A DNA stretch of 11,000 nt from Prevotellaceae bacterium (GCA_031279735.1 JAITHX010000208.1:1-11000), one strand, 5' to 3'. Positions 1-7,102 are shown, numbered from the stretch's first letter. The notes: generated by a model from the letters alone, not told the origin. Numbers and translations: made by a program.

Positions 1-35
1 ACAGGATCTCAGACGTGTGCAATTCCGATCAAGCC

Positions 36-139
36 CTGCGGGGAACTTTCAGAGAACTCTGAAAGTCTCCCGCAGGTCTGCGGGGAACTTTCAGAGAACT
101 CTGAAAGTCTCCCGCAAGCCTGCGGGGAACTTTCAGAGG
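36..139. repeat. Tandem 42-bp near-palindromic repeats (2 full copies and a partial)
   Basis: Two complete 42-bp units (36-77 and 78-119) and a truncated third (120 to about 139) are nearly identical; they differ at the last few bases (AGGT against AAGC). Each unit is itself an inverted repeat. GCGGGGAACTTTCAGAG pairs with CTCTGAAAGTCTCCCGC around an AA loop, with only a short internal mismatch. The array could therefore form hairpins in DNA or RNA. Because 42 is divisible by 3, the plus frame starting at base 1 stays open through the array to a TGA at 142-144, so it might be the tail of an upstream gene. I see no independent support for coding and favour an intergenic palindromic repeat. Confidence 0.85.
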
Positions 140-180
140 GCTGATGAAAGCGAGGCTCAGCGATTTATACGGAAATCGAT

Positions 181-224
181 CGTATAACTACCGTATAACC
201 ATTGTATAATCACTGTATAACATG
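181..224. repeat. Four direct repeats of an 11-bp GTATAAC motif
   Basis: Four consecutive 11-bp units with consensus YGTATAAYNNN start at 181, 192, 203 and 214. The spacing is close to one DNA helical turn, so the motif is presented on one face, as in operator-type arrays. It lies about 110 bp upstream of the mltG promoter. A degraded version occurs at 10907-10946, just before the next plus-strand gene. No binding protein can be named. From 225 to 331 I see no further feature. Confidence 0.7.
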
Positions 225-331
225 TCAAAAAAACATTATTATCCGTAAGTTTCGTCAAAAACTAACGCCGGCAAAGTTAAATAAAATTTCCGGATACAAG
301 TCTCGCGCGTTTTTTCGGGGTATATTCCAAA

Positions 332-363
332 TTTGCCCGTTAGGAATAAAACACGTAAGTTTG
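332..363 (+). promoter_or_regulatory. Bacteroidota-type promoter for mltG and lipid kinase operon
   Basis: TTTG at 332-335 (-33 element) and TAAGTTTG at 356-363 (exact match to the -7 consensus TAnnTTTG) are separated by 20 bp, which fits the primary sigma factor consensus of Bacteroidota. Transcription would start around 369-371 and give a leader of about 90 nt before the ATG at 461. A near copy of the -7 box (TAAGTTTC) occurs at about 246-253 but lacks the final G. Confidence 0.7.
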
Positions 364-460
364 CGGGCGATTTCACGTGATTGCCGGTCGGGTGCGCGCA
401 CATCGATTGTTTTGGAAATCAACAAGTATAAATTATCGGAACGATGAACTCCGTATTCAA

Positions 461-1495
461 ATGAAAAGAAGAAAAAAGAGTAAAATAGCCGTGTACATCA
501 CGGTGACTTATGTGATGGCGTACTCCTTATTTATCGCTACTAAAGTGTATTTCGGCGAGCGCATAGACTTGCGCGCCGCTTCGAAGAGTTTGTTTATTCC
601 TTCCGGGGCAACGATGGAGGATGTAGCCGATTCGCTTGTTTCGGCGCGTATTGCTGTCGGGCGGGAGAAGTTTTTGCGCTATGCCGCGCTGAACGGATTC
701 GTCAATGTGAAGAGCGGGCATTATGTGGTGAAGCGCAATTCGACATATCGACAGATGATCAGCATGTTGAATCAGGGACGCCAGACGCCGGTGAATCTGG
801 TAATATCGGGCAACATACGGACTAAGGAGAAGCTGGCGGAGATAATTTCCGGTCAGCTGGAGGCGGATTCGTCCGAACTCGTTGTGCTGCTCAATGATTC
901 GGCTTTTCTTGCGGAACTCGGATTCGATGTGTCGAACGGGATACTTCTCTTTATGCCGGATACGTATAACGTTTACTGGAACAGAGATGCGCGCAGGCTG
1001 TTCAGGGATATGAAAAACTTGTACGACAGGTTTTGGAACGCGAGCAGGACGGCGAAGCTCGAAGCCGCCAAGCTAAGTCGCGAGGGAGCCATGATTCTGG
1101 CTTCGCTGGCAATGGAGGAAACGGCGAAATACGGCGAATTGTCGCGTATTGCGGGCGTTTTCGTCAACCGTCTGCACAGGGGGATGCTCCTTCAGTCGGA
1201 TCCGACGGTGAAATACGCTGTGGGGGACTTTTCGCTGCGTCGAGTGCTGAAGTCGCACACGGAGACGGATTCGCCCTACAACACGTATATGTACAAGGGG
1301 CTTCCGCCGGGGCCTATCTGTATTCCGTCGCGCAGGATAGTTGACGCGGTGCTGGACTACGAGCATCACGATTATCTGTATTTCTGCGCCAAGTCGGATT
1401 TTTCGGGGTCGCATGTCTTTGCCAAGACTCTGCAGCAGCACAATCAAAACGCCAGCGCCTACAGAAGCGAGCTGAACAAACGGAAAATCTTTTGA
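461..1495 (+). CDS. mltG: Endolytic murein transglycosylase MltG (YceG-like)
   Basis: MltG is an inner-membrane lytic transglycosylase that cleaves nascent glycan strands and is thought to set strand length. The 344-residue product has a basic N-terminus (MKRRKKSK), one membrane helix at about 9-27, a LysM-like region around 40-100, and a YceG catalytic domain to the C-terminus. The active-site block ASLAMEET (214-221) precedes FVNRL, DPTVKYA, YNTY and GLPPGPI, all family signatures. Glu220 aligns with the catalytic Glu218 of E. coli MltG. The acidic residue usually two positions earlier (E. coli Glu216) is Met218 here. I chose ATG 461 because the reading frame upstream to 377 encodes a non-hydrophobic, unlike-family extension, and the basic residues plus helix begin at 461. 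The length matches the family (about 340). The stop is two bases before the kinase ATG, which implies an operon. Confidence 0.93.
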   Translation: MKRRKKSKIAVYITVTYVMAYSLFIATKVYFGERIDLRAASKSLFIPSGATMEDVADSLVSARIAVGREKFLRYAALNGFVNVKSGHYVVKRNSTYRQMISMLNQGRQTPVNLVISGNIRTKEKLAEIISGQLEADSSELVVLLNDSAFLAELGFDVSNGILLFMPDTYNVYWNRDARRLFRDMKNLYDRFWNASRTAKLEAAKLSREGAMILASLAMEETAKYGELSRIAGVFVNRLHRGMLLQSDPTVKYAVGDFSLRRVLKSHTETDSPYNTYMYKGLPPGPICIPSRRIVDAVLDYEHHDYLYFCAKSDFSGSHVFAKTLQQHNQNASAYRSELNKRKIF

Positions 1496-1497
1496 CG

Positions 1498-2430
1498 ATG
1501 AACAAGTCTTCGTGGATGGTGATAGTGAATCCGAAGGCGGGTCTGGGCTACGGACTGCGCGACTGGCCGATTATTTCCAATCTGATGAACAAAAGAGGAG
1601 TGGAGTTTACTTGTGTCTTCACGGAGAAGAAATATCACGCGGTAGAGCTTACGGTGAAAGCTGTTAACGACGGTTATAGGAAGATTGTGGCTGTGGGCGG
1701 CGACGGCACGGTGAACGAGATAGTGAACGGGATTTTCATCCAGAAACAGGTTGCGACTACGGAGGTGCTGCTTGCGGTGATTCCGGTAGGAACGGGCAAC
1801 GACTGGGTGAGGATGTACGGCATTCCGAAACATTACAGCGAGGCGGTGAAGGCGATAGTCGAGACGAATACAGTTTGTCAGGATGTGGGGCTGATTACTT
1901 ATTGCGAGACGCGCATCACTCACCGTCGCTACATGGCTAACGTGGCGGGAATAGGTTTCGACGCCATAGCCAATCGCTACTTCAACAAGATGAAGGACGA
2001 GGGGCGCAAGGGCAGGGGACTTTACGTTATCGGCGCGGTTAAGGCGCTGCTGAAATACAAGAGCAAAAGATTCAGGATAAAACTCGACGACGAGGTTTTT
2101 TTCGACGACTACATGTTCAACGCTTCCATCGGCATAGGTCCGTACAACGGAGGCGGGATGAACCCCATGCCGGCGGCGGTGTTCGACGACGGACTGATAG
2201 ACATAACCATAGTGAGAAAGATCAACAAATTCTGGATGATAGGCAGTTTCGGAAAGCTGTACAACGGACGCATATACACGCATCCGAGAGTGCTGGCGTC
2301 GCAGGCGAAACGGATAGAAGTAGAATCGTTTCCGCCGTCGCCGATAGAAATAGACGGAGAGGCGCTCGGGTTTTCGCCTTTCGTGTTCGAAATAGTCCCG
2401 CGCTCGATTACGGTGGTGGTCAAGAGCTAA
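1498..2430 (+). CDS. Diacylglycerol kinase family lipid kinase (DAGK_cat/YegS type)
   Basis: The 310-residue soluble product carries the DAGK catalytic domain signatures in order: NPKAG (11-15), the nucleotide-binding GGDGT (67-71) followed by VNEI, and PVGTGND (96-102). The C-terminal half has the YegS/BmrU-type beta-sandwich motifs GGGMNPMP, DDGLIDI and EIDGEALG. The family phosphorylates lipid hydroxyls with ATP; substrates include diacylglycerol, and in related enzymes sphingoid bases. Bacteroidota make sphingolipids, so either substrate is possible and the sequence does not decide. A TTG at 1492 would overlap the mltG stop, but ATG 1498 gives the usual short lead-in before the first beta strand. 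It follows mltG by two bases and is presumably co-transcribed. It converges with the next gene, with 17 bp between stops and no clear terminator hairpin. Confidence 0.92.
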   Translation: MNKSSWMVIVNPKAGLGYGLRDWPIISNLMNKRGVEFTCVFTEKKYHAVELTVKAVNDGYRKIVAVGGDGTVNEIVNGIFIQKQVATTEVLLAVIPVGTGNDWVRMYGIPKHYSEAVKAIVETNTVCQDVGLITYCETRITHRRYMANVAGIGFDAIANRYFNKMKDEGRKGRGLYVIGAVKALLKYKSKRFRIKLDDEVFFDDYMFNASIGIGPYNGGGMNPMPAAVFDDGLIDITIVRKINKFWMIGSFGKLYNGRIYTHPRVLASQAKRIEVESFPPSPIEIDGEALGFSPFVFEIVPRSITVVVKS

Positions 2431-2447
2431 TTGAAAATCGAATTGGA

Positions 2448-4007
2448 CTACAGTCCCACGATGTAAACGGTTATTTCATCGACCGCTTTTTTCCTTATGA
2501 ACAGCTTTTCGCTCCATTTCGTCTTTTTCCGCAGATCGAAGAGGGCGAGCCAGCCTTCGCGGCAGCCGCAGGAATCGACGTATCGGGCGGTCTGAACGAG
2601 TCCCTCTTTTACGGTATCGGGACCGCGACGCAGTTTCAGCTCTATGGGATACTTTTCGTTTTCGTAAACGAGACACAAGTCGAGCCGTCTGGTTCCGGCA
2701 GCCATTTCGCGACGAATTTGTCCGCCGCCGTTTATCACGCGCTGCAAAAACGCCATCATTATCAGGTGAGGCGCGGCTTCCGCGTAGTCGAAGCGTTTTT
2801 TCCATATTTCGCTGTTGTCGCGCCAGAAATTCTGAAAGTCCTTCATCAGAAAATCCATGTCGATGCGCCCGTCCTTCAGGTAGCGGGGTATCAGGTAGTC
2901 GGGATTGCTCGCGGCAATTCGTTTCTGATAGCCGGCGGACAGCGTTCTCGCGATGACTTCCCCGTAGATAGGATTCGCCGGCACGGTCGTACCGTTTTCG
3001 CTGCGTATCAGTCCAAGATCGAGGACATACTGATAGTCGTCCGAAGATTCGTCCGTCTGCTCCTCGTCTCCGGTAATCATCGGCTCGACGACATTGCGCA
3101 CCCGTTCCTCTTTCAGTCGTTCGAGCAGGCTGTCGATGTGCGTGTCGCGGCGAAGGATGATAGTCTGAATCGCCTCCTCGACAAGTTCTCCGGTGACGGG
3201 TTTGGAATAATCGGACTGCAACATCTTCACGATTACCTCGCGGGCAATTGCGTTGACCAGCCATGGCTGTCCCATTGTCTGTCCGTAAACCGCATCGACG
3301 GCGGAATCTTCAAACCTCTGTCCAGTTTCATCGGCGTGCTGGAGGTATAATTCGCGTATTTCCTCTCCGGTGAAATTTTTCAGCGTATATGTTTCCGTAA
3401 TGATGTTGAACGGGCTTGCGCTGCCGAACGATTCGCTGTCGTGGCGGACTCTGGCGCTGTAGTCGCGGATGTTGCGCATTCCCACCAGAGCGACGGAATG
3501 AACGAAGGGCGTGAAGCTGCGGTCGTTGTAGCCTTTGCGCAGCTGTCGCAGGAATAAAATCAAAGTGTCGTCGCTCAGGCAGTCGGCTTCGTCGAACAGA
3601 ATGACCAGCGGCTTGTCGAGTATTTTGCAGAACAATGTCAGCTCCATGTTCAGCATGTCGGAGAAGTTGTCGTAATCGGGATTTTTTGCAAACTCCGTTC
3701 CGAAGGGGATATTCTGTTTTTCGAGTGTGTTTTTGATTGTTCTTACTATTTCCGGAATGCCTTCGCGCGGATCGACAATGTTTTGCAGGGTTTCCAGAGA
3801 GCAGCATAAGGCATAATAACGTCCTCCCGCGTTGAGACGTTTTGTCAAATCGTGCAGATAGGTTGTTTTCCCGCTTTGACGCGCGGCGTGGATGACGAAA
3901 TACTGCTTCGTGTCTATCAGCTGCTCGACGCCCCTGAGACGTGTCGAAGGTTCTATCATATAGTGGTCTGCTCTGTTGCATGGACCGGCGGTGTTAAAGT
4001 ATCGCAT
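2448..4007 (-). CDS. AAA-like ATPase with C-terminal PD-(D/E)XK nuclease-like domain
   Basis: This 519-residue protein begins MRYFNTAGPCN, a lead-in typical of the Bacteroidota/cyanobacterial AAA-like family. A P-loop follows, AARQSGKTT (41-49, Lys47), with Ala at the first Gly position of the classical Walker A. Walker B is PLVILFDEAD (133-142, Asp139/Glu140). The middle is helical and ATPase-associated (about 150-330). The C-terminus carries a PD-(D/E)XK-like core: Asp443 in RRLDL, Glu456 and Lys458 in PIELKL, then QTARYVD (from Gln472), which resembles motif IV. Family members are widespread, often multicopy and poorly characterised. Roles in NTP-dependent nucleic-acid or signalling processes are guesses. 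The gene stands alone: convergent with the lipid kinase, and separated from the next minus-strand gene by 600 bp of repeats. The N-terminus is supported by a -7 box 24 nt upstream. No frameshift or truncation is seen. Confidence 0.88.
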   Translation of the reverse strand: MRYFNTAGPCNRADHYMIEPSTRLRGVEQLIDTKQYFVIHAARQSGKTTYLHDLTKRLNAGGRYYALCCSLETLQNIVDPREGIPEIVRTIKNTLEKQNIPFGTEFAKNPDYDNFSDMLNMELTLFCKILDKPLVILFDEADCLSDDTLILFLRQLRKGYNDRSFTPFVHSVALVGMRNIRDYSARVRHDSESFGSASPFNIITETYTLKNFTGEEIRELYLQHADETGQRFEDSAVDAVYGQTMGQPWLVNAIAREVIVKMLQSDYSKPVTGELVEEAIQTIILRRDTHIDSLLERLKEERVRNVVEPMITGDEEQTDESSDDYQYVLDLGLIRSENGTTVPANPIYGEVIARTLSAGYQKRIAASNPDYLIPRYLKDGRIDMDFLMKDFQNFWRDNSEIWKKRFDYAEAAPHLIMMAFLQRVINGGGQIRREMAAGTRRLDLCLVYENEKYPIELKLRRGPDTVKEGLVQTARYVDSCGCREGWLALFDLRKKTKWSEKLFIRKKAVDEITVYIVGL

Positions 4008-4031
4008 AATCTTTTTCGTTTAAAATTTCTA

Positions 4032-4039
4032 CAAAGATA
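4032..4039 (-). promoter_or_regulatory. -7 promoter element (TATCTTTG) of the AAA-ATPase gene
   Basis: On the minus strand TATCTTTG matches TAnnTTTG exactly and ends 24 nt before the ATG at 4007. No TTTG or TTG lies at the expected 19-21 bp spacing upstream; the nearest is about 30 bp away. The -33 element therefore appears weak or absent. The call rests on the -7 match and its position. Confidence 0.55.
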
Positions 4040-4169
4040 CGTATAATTTTTGCATTTATGGATGTCGAACAAATAAGGGTGGTGGCGTGAATCCGTTGAT
4101 CCTATCCCTGAAGGTGCCGGTTTTGTAATAAGAAATCAGGTTCTGCTACTAAGGGATTGTGCGGTTCTT

Positions 4170-4378
4170 CACCGCGTCGCGGTGTTTTTTTACCGCAAGG
4201 AGCGCAGAGGCTTCGCAGAGGGCGCAAAGGCTTCGCGTCCTTTGCGCAAGGTCGCCGAAGGCTGCGGGTCAAGCCCTCAAGACCCGTAACCGCGCGCCTT
4301 TCGCAAAGGACGCGAAGCCCTTGCGCCCTTTGCGAAGCCTTTGCGCCCCTTGCGTTACAAAAACACCGCAACGCGGGG
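4170..4378. repeat. Large GC-rich inverted repeat, 82-bp arms with 45-bp centre
   Basis: The left arm (4170-4251) and right arm (4297-4378) are reverse complements at 73 of 82 positions by hand alignment, with no gaps. Each arm is built of short internal iterations of GCGCAAAGG and CTTCGC. The centre contains a further small inverted repeat, CGGGTC...GACCCG (4265-4286). The element could fold into a very long hairpin. I see no open frame with coding character, no target-site duplication and no flanking transposase. It resembles intergenic palindromic or MITE-like repeats. It lies between the end of the cls-like gene and the start of the AAA gene, both on the minus strand. No T-run follows it on either strand, so it is not a standard intrinsic terminator. 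The stretch 4040-4169 holds nothing else I can identify. Confidence 0.85.
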
Positions 4379-4430
4379 AAAAAACACGCAAACTTTTTCC
4401 ACACAATTCCCGGCATAACCCTTTCTTTCA

Positions 4431-4563
4431 ATTACGAATTACGAATTACGAATTACGACCCGCTTCGGCTGTACATCCGCAGTCGTAATTCGTAATTCGT
4501 AATTCGTAATTCGTAATTGATACAGCCGAAGCCGGTCGTAATTCGTAATTCGTAATTCGTAAT
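4431..4563. repeat. Heptamer TCGTAAT arrays in inverted orientation
   Basis: Three 7-bp tandem arrays occur here: ATTACGA x4 (4431-4458), its reverse complement TCGTAAT x5 (4483-4517), and TCGTAAT x4 (4536-4563). The first and second arrays can pair as a hairpin across 4459-4482. Independently, GCTTCGGCTGTA (4462-4473) is the exact reverse complement of TACAGCCGAAGC (4521-4532), which creates a second, competing pairing that encloses the middle array. The block is non-coding and downstream of the cls-like gene. Confidence 0.88.
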
Positions 4564-4575
4564 TGACCCGCAGGC

Positions 4576-4608
4576 AATTCTTAATTCTTAATTCTTAATT
4601 CTTAATTC
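4576..4608 (-). repeat. Heptamer array (GAATTAA)n abutting the stop codon of the cls-like gene
   Basis: On the plus strand AATTCTT is repeated four times (4576-4603) plus a partial unit. Read in the direction of the upstream minus-strand gene it is (GAATTAA)n, beginning at the last two bases of that gene's TGA stop (4607-4609). It ends in GAATTGCCTGCGG. The same array with the same ending follows the protease gene at 10228-10332. Confidence 0.88.
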
Positions 4609-6058
4609 ACAAAAGCGGTGTCAGCAGTCGCGCACATCCTTCGAGTATGTTTTTGCGAGCTGGGCGGGAGTTCCATTTTTCGGGATTTACGGGTTTGCTG
4701 TTGTTTTGGATGTCGATTTGGAAGGATTTTTCCAGTTGTCGGGTGATGCGTTCGTCGTAGATGATGGAAGTGACTTCAAAGTTGTGTTCGAAGCTGCGCA
4801 TGTCGATGTTGGCGGAGCCTACGGCGGAGAGGTGTCCGTCAACGGTGATGAATTTGGAGTGGTTGAATCCTTTGGTATAGAGATATACTTTTATGCCGGC
4901 TTCCATCAGTTCGCTCAGGTAGGACAGGGTGCTGAGATAGACCAAGCGGGAATCGCTTCTGCTGGGCAGCATCAGCCGGACGTCCACTCCGCTAAGCGAT
5001 TTGGTCTTAAGGGCGGTCAGGATGCTTTCGTTGGGCGTGAAATAGGGAGTGGATATGTAGATATGCTTTTTCGCTCCGTTGATTATGAAGAAATAGGCTT
5101 GCATGATGCTAGCCCAGTCGCTGTCGGGACCGGAAGTGACTATCTGGACGAGAGTTTCGTCGCTCACTGCGGGATGTGCGGGGAAATATTTCTCGCATCG
5201 TTTCAGGAGAATTTCCCGCGACACGAAATACCAGTCCACCATGAAGATAATTTGCAGCGATTCGACCGATTCGCCTTCTATTTTCATGTGAGTATCCGCC
5301 CAGTAGCCGTATTTTCCGCCGTCGATATAGCGGTCGGCAATATTTATGCCGCCCATGAAAGCTACTTTGCCGTCGATGACGAGGATTTTGCGGTGGTTGC
5401 GGTAGTTCAGCTTGCTCGAGAAGAACGGGAAGCGCACTTTCATAAAGGGCAGTATCTTTCCGCCGGCGCGGACGATGTCGCGCGTGTATCTGGAGGAGAG
5501 ATGCCAGCTGCCCACGTCGTCGTAGATCACGCGCACGTCGATGCCGTCGAGAGCTTTCCGGACGAGTATATCTTTTATTTCGTTGCCGATGAGGTCGTCT
5601 TCGATTATGTAGGATTCCATGTGGATGTGGCTTTTTGCCGAGCGGAGCGCTGTTTTGACCGCGCTGAAGGTTGCGTCGCCGGTGTGATAGGTTTCGATGC
5701 GGTTGTGGCGCGAGACTAGGGCTTTGCTGTTGTTGAGCAGGAGGGTCATAATGTTTCTGACATCCTGCTTGGAGTTATAGTCTTCGAAGATTTCCTTTTT
5801 GTGGAGCAGGTGAACCTGTCGTTTAGTGAGGCGGTCGATGTATTTGAGGTCGCGGAGAGTCTTTTTGTTGAATATCTTTGTCTTTCTGTAGTTCTGACCG
5901 AAGAAGAAATACAGTATCAGTCCGATAATCGGGAGAAAATAGAGCACTATCACCCACATCATGGTGCGCAGCGGGTCGCGTTTGGTGTGGTTGCGGATCA
6001 TCACTGCCGAAATAAGCAGAACGATGAGGCAATGCGTCGAGAGCAGGATTCGAAACAT
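4607..6058 (-). CDS. cls: Cardiolipin synthase-type phospholipase D protein
   Basis: The 483-residue length is normal for bacterial ClsA-type cardiolipin synthases, which join phospholipids by a phosphatidyl transfer at the inner membrane. Two N-terminal membrane helices (about 5-21 and 33-53) form the PLDc_N region, with the YFLPIIGLILYFFFG motif in the second. Two HKD catalytic motifs follow: His222-Lys224-Asp229 in HRKILVIDG, followed by GGINIADRY, and His400-Lys402-Asp407 in HSKFITVDG, followed by GSANIDMRS. Both are intact, so the enzyme should be active. The start at 6058 gives the expected membrane-helix lead. It lies 32 bp after the stop of the EEP-family gene on the same strand and is probably co-transcribed. 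Its TGA falls at the edge of a 7-bp repeat array, though the C-terminus looks complete. The exact lipid substrates cannot be read from the sequence. Confidence 0.92.
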   Translation of the reverse strand: MFRILLSTHCLIVLLISAVMIRNHTKRDPLRTMMWVIVLYFLPIIGLILYFFFGQNYRKTKIFNKKTLRDLKYIDRLTKRQVHLLHKKEIFEDYNSKQDVRNIMTLLLNNSKALVSRHNRIETYHTGDATFSAVKTALRSAKSHIHMESYIIEDDLIGNEIKDILVRKALDGIDVRVIYDDVGSWHLSSRYTRDIVRAGGKILPFMKVRFPFFSSKLNYRNHRKILVIDGKVAFMGGINIADRYIDGGKYGYWADTHMKIEGESVESLQIIFMVDWYFVSREILLKRCEKYFPAHPAVSDETLVQIVTSGPDSDWASIMQAYFFIINGAKKHIYISTPYFTPNESILTALKTKSLSGVDVRLMLPSRSDSRLVYLSTLSYLSELMEAGIKVYLYTKGFNHSKFITVDGHLSAVGSANIDMRSFEHNFEVTSIIYDERITRQLEKSFQIDIQNNSKPVNPEKWNSRPARKNILEGCARLLTPLL

Positions 6059-6090
6059 GGCTGTCGGATTTAGATTTGTGTTGTTGCGGG

Positions 6091-7011
6091 TTAATATTTC
6101 AATCGCGCGCTCACCGCGCAGTGGTCGGATAGGAAGACGCCGTTGTCCGTCGAGGCTGGCAGCACGTTGTGGCTGAGAGTTTCAAACTGCGGGTCGGCGA
6201 ATATGTAGTCGATAAGCGAGCGTTGTTCTTCGGGCAAAGCGCCGAAAGCGTGAAATGTCCATGCGGCGCCGGTTTTGAGGGCGGCGGATTGCAGAACGTG
6301 GGTCAGCCGGAGAGTGTCGGAAGCGCGGGTGAAGCCGGAGATAATCTCGTTGTCGGGCGGGGCGTTGAAGTCGCCGACGAGGATTACGGGAGCGCCTTTG
6401 CGCATCTCTCCGATTTTGCGCAGCAGCAGGGCTACGCTTTCCTTTCGCGCAACAGCGCCGACGTGGTCGAGGTGGGTGTTGACGAACAGTATTTGGCGCC
6501 GGCTGGCGTCGGCATCGGCATCGGCATCGGCGTTGGCGTCGGCGTCGGACAGTCGGGTGCAAGTGACAATCCGTTCGCAGGCGGCGTCCCATCCTTTTGA
6601 GCCGGGCGCGTCGGGAGTTTCGGAGAGCCAGAAGCAGGCGGAATCTTCGAGTTTGAATCTGCTTCGCTTGTAGAACACGGGGCAGTATTCGCCTGCTTCG
6701 GCGCCGTCGGTTCGTCCGACGCCGAAGCAGTCGTATTCGGGCAGAAGCGCTTTGAGGTCGTTGAGTTGTCCGTTCAGGACTTCCTGAAAGCCGACGATGT
6801 CGATGTTGTGGCGGAGGATGGTGCGGGCAACGTGTTCCCGTCTGTTCGTCCATGCGTTGGGGGCATCTGCCGGATTGTCGTAGCGGATATTGAAAGTCAT
6901 AATGTTCAATTCCTTTTTCGGGTGTCCGCAGGATAGCGACAGGATTGTTAACGCTGCAAGAAGGCTGAGAGGGCTGAGAAGGCAGCGAAAGAAGCTAAAT
7001 GTCGATTTCAT
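6091..7011 (-). CDS. Exported endonuclease/exonuclease/phosphatase (EEP) family protein
   Basis: The 306-residue product has an N-terminal hydrophobic signal (about 10-27) ending LSLSC at Cys28. This could be a lipoprotein cleavage site, though the lipobox is not ideal, so plain secretion is possible. The EEP metal-dependent phosphoesterase fold is then clear: TFNIRYDN (Asn41), GFQEV (metal-binding Glu77), NTHLDH (His180), VGDFNAPP (Asp214, Asn216) and terminal SDH (Asp296, His297). All catalytic positions are present. Family members hydrolyse phosphodiesters in nucleic acids, inositol phosphates or sphingomyelin-like lipids, and the substrate here is not determinable. An unusual Asp-Ala dipeptide run (156-169) is inserted in the loop before the strand carrying His180, encoded by a hexanucleotide repeat. 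The gene heads a likely operon with the cls-like gene and is divergent from the protease. Confidence 0.87.
   Translation of the reverse strand: MKSTFSFFRCLLSPLSLLAALTILSLSCGHPKKELNIMTFNIRYDNPADAPNAWTNRREHVARTILRHNIDIVGFQEVLNGQLNDLKALLPEYDCFGVGRTDGAEAGEYCPVFYKRSRFKLEDSACFWLSETPDAPGSKGWDAACERIVTCTRLSDADANADADADADASRRQILFVNTHLDHVGAVARKESVALLLRKIGEMRKGAPVILVGDFNAPPDNEIISGFTRASDTLRLTHVLQSAALKTGAAWTFHAFGALPEEQRSLIDYIFADPQFETLSHNVLPASTDNGVFLSDHCAVSARLKY
6505..6546. repeat. In-frame hexanucleotide repeat inside the EEP gene
   Basis: Seven consecutive 6-bp units (GGCGTC, GGCATC or GGCGTT on the plus strand) encode an Asp-Ala run with one Asn on the minus strand. The unit length is a multiple of three, so gain or loss of units by slippage would keep the frame and only change the length of a surface loop. 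Confidence 0.9.
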
Positions 7012-7094
7012 ATACTTTGTTTTAAATTAAAGTGTAAAAATAGCTTGTTTTTTCATTCCCCGAAAATATTTTTTCGCGTGCCGAAGTTTCTTTC

Positions 7095-7102
7095 TACTTT
7101 TG
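7095..7102 (+). promoter_or_regulatory. -7 promoter element (TACTTTTG) of the metalloprotease gene
   Basis: TACTTTTG matches TAnnTTTG exactly. A TTTCG at 7072-7076 sits about 19 bp upstream as a possible imperfect -33 element. The predicted leader is only about 15 nt, with no Shine-Dalgarno sequence, which is common in this phylum. In the same 112-bp divergent spacer, TATTTTTA on the minus strand (7035-7042) is a one-mismatch -7 candidate for the EEP gene; it is weak. Confidence 0.55.

Noticed and set aside
36..139. 42-bp repeats as a CRISPR array
   Set aside because: The units are contiguous, lack variable spacers and are palindromic throughout.
202..447. Open frame of 81 codons from a TTG
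   Set aside because: It starts inside the GTATAAC array, overlaps the mltG promoter, and has no recognisable protein features.
377..460. Longer mltG reading frame starting at ATG 377
   Set aside because: The extra 28 residues do not look like an MltG N-terminus, and the basic stretch plus membrane helix expected at the start begins at 461.
4170..4378. Intrinsic terminator for the cls-like operon
   Set aside because: The stem is far too long and interrupted, and no T-run follows on the minus strand.
4157..4495. Open frames of about 110 codons on both strands across the inverted repeat
   Set aside because: They are by-products of a GC-rich inverted repeat; mirror-image frames on both strands have no domain content or conserved start.
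4706..5719. Long plus-strand frame of 337 codons opposite the cls-like gene
   Set aside because: It is the antisense shadow of a gene with both HKD motifs intact and shows no domain features of its own.
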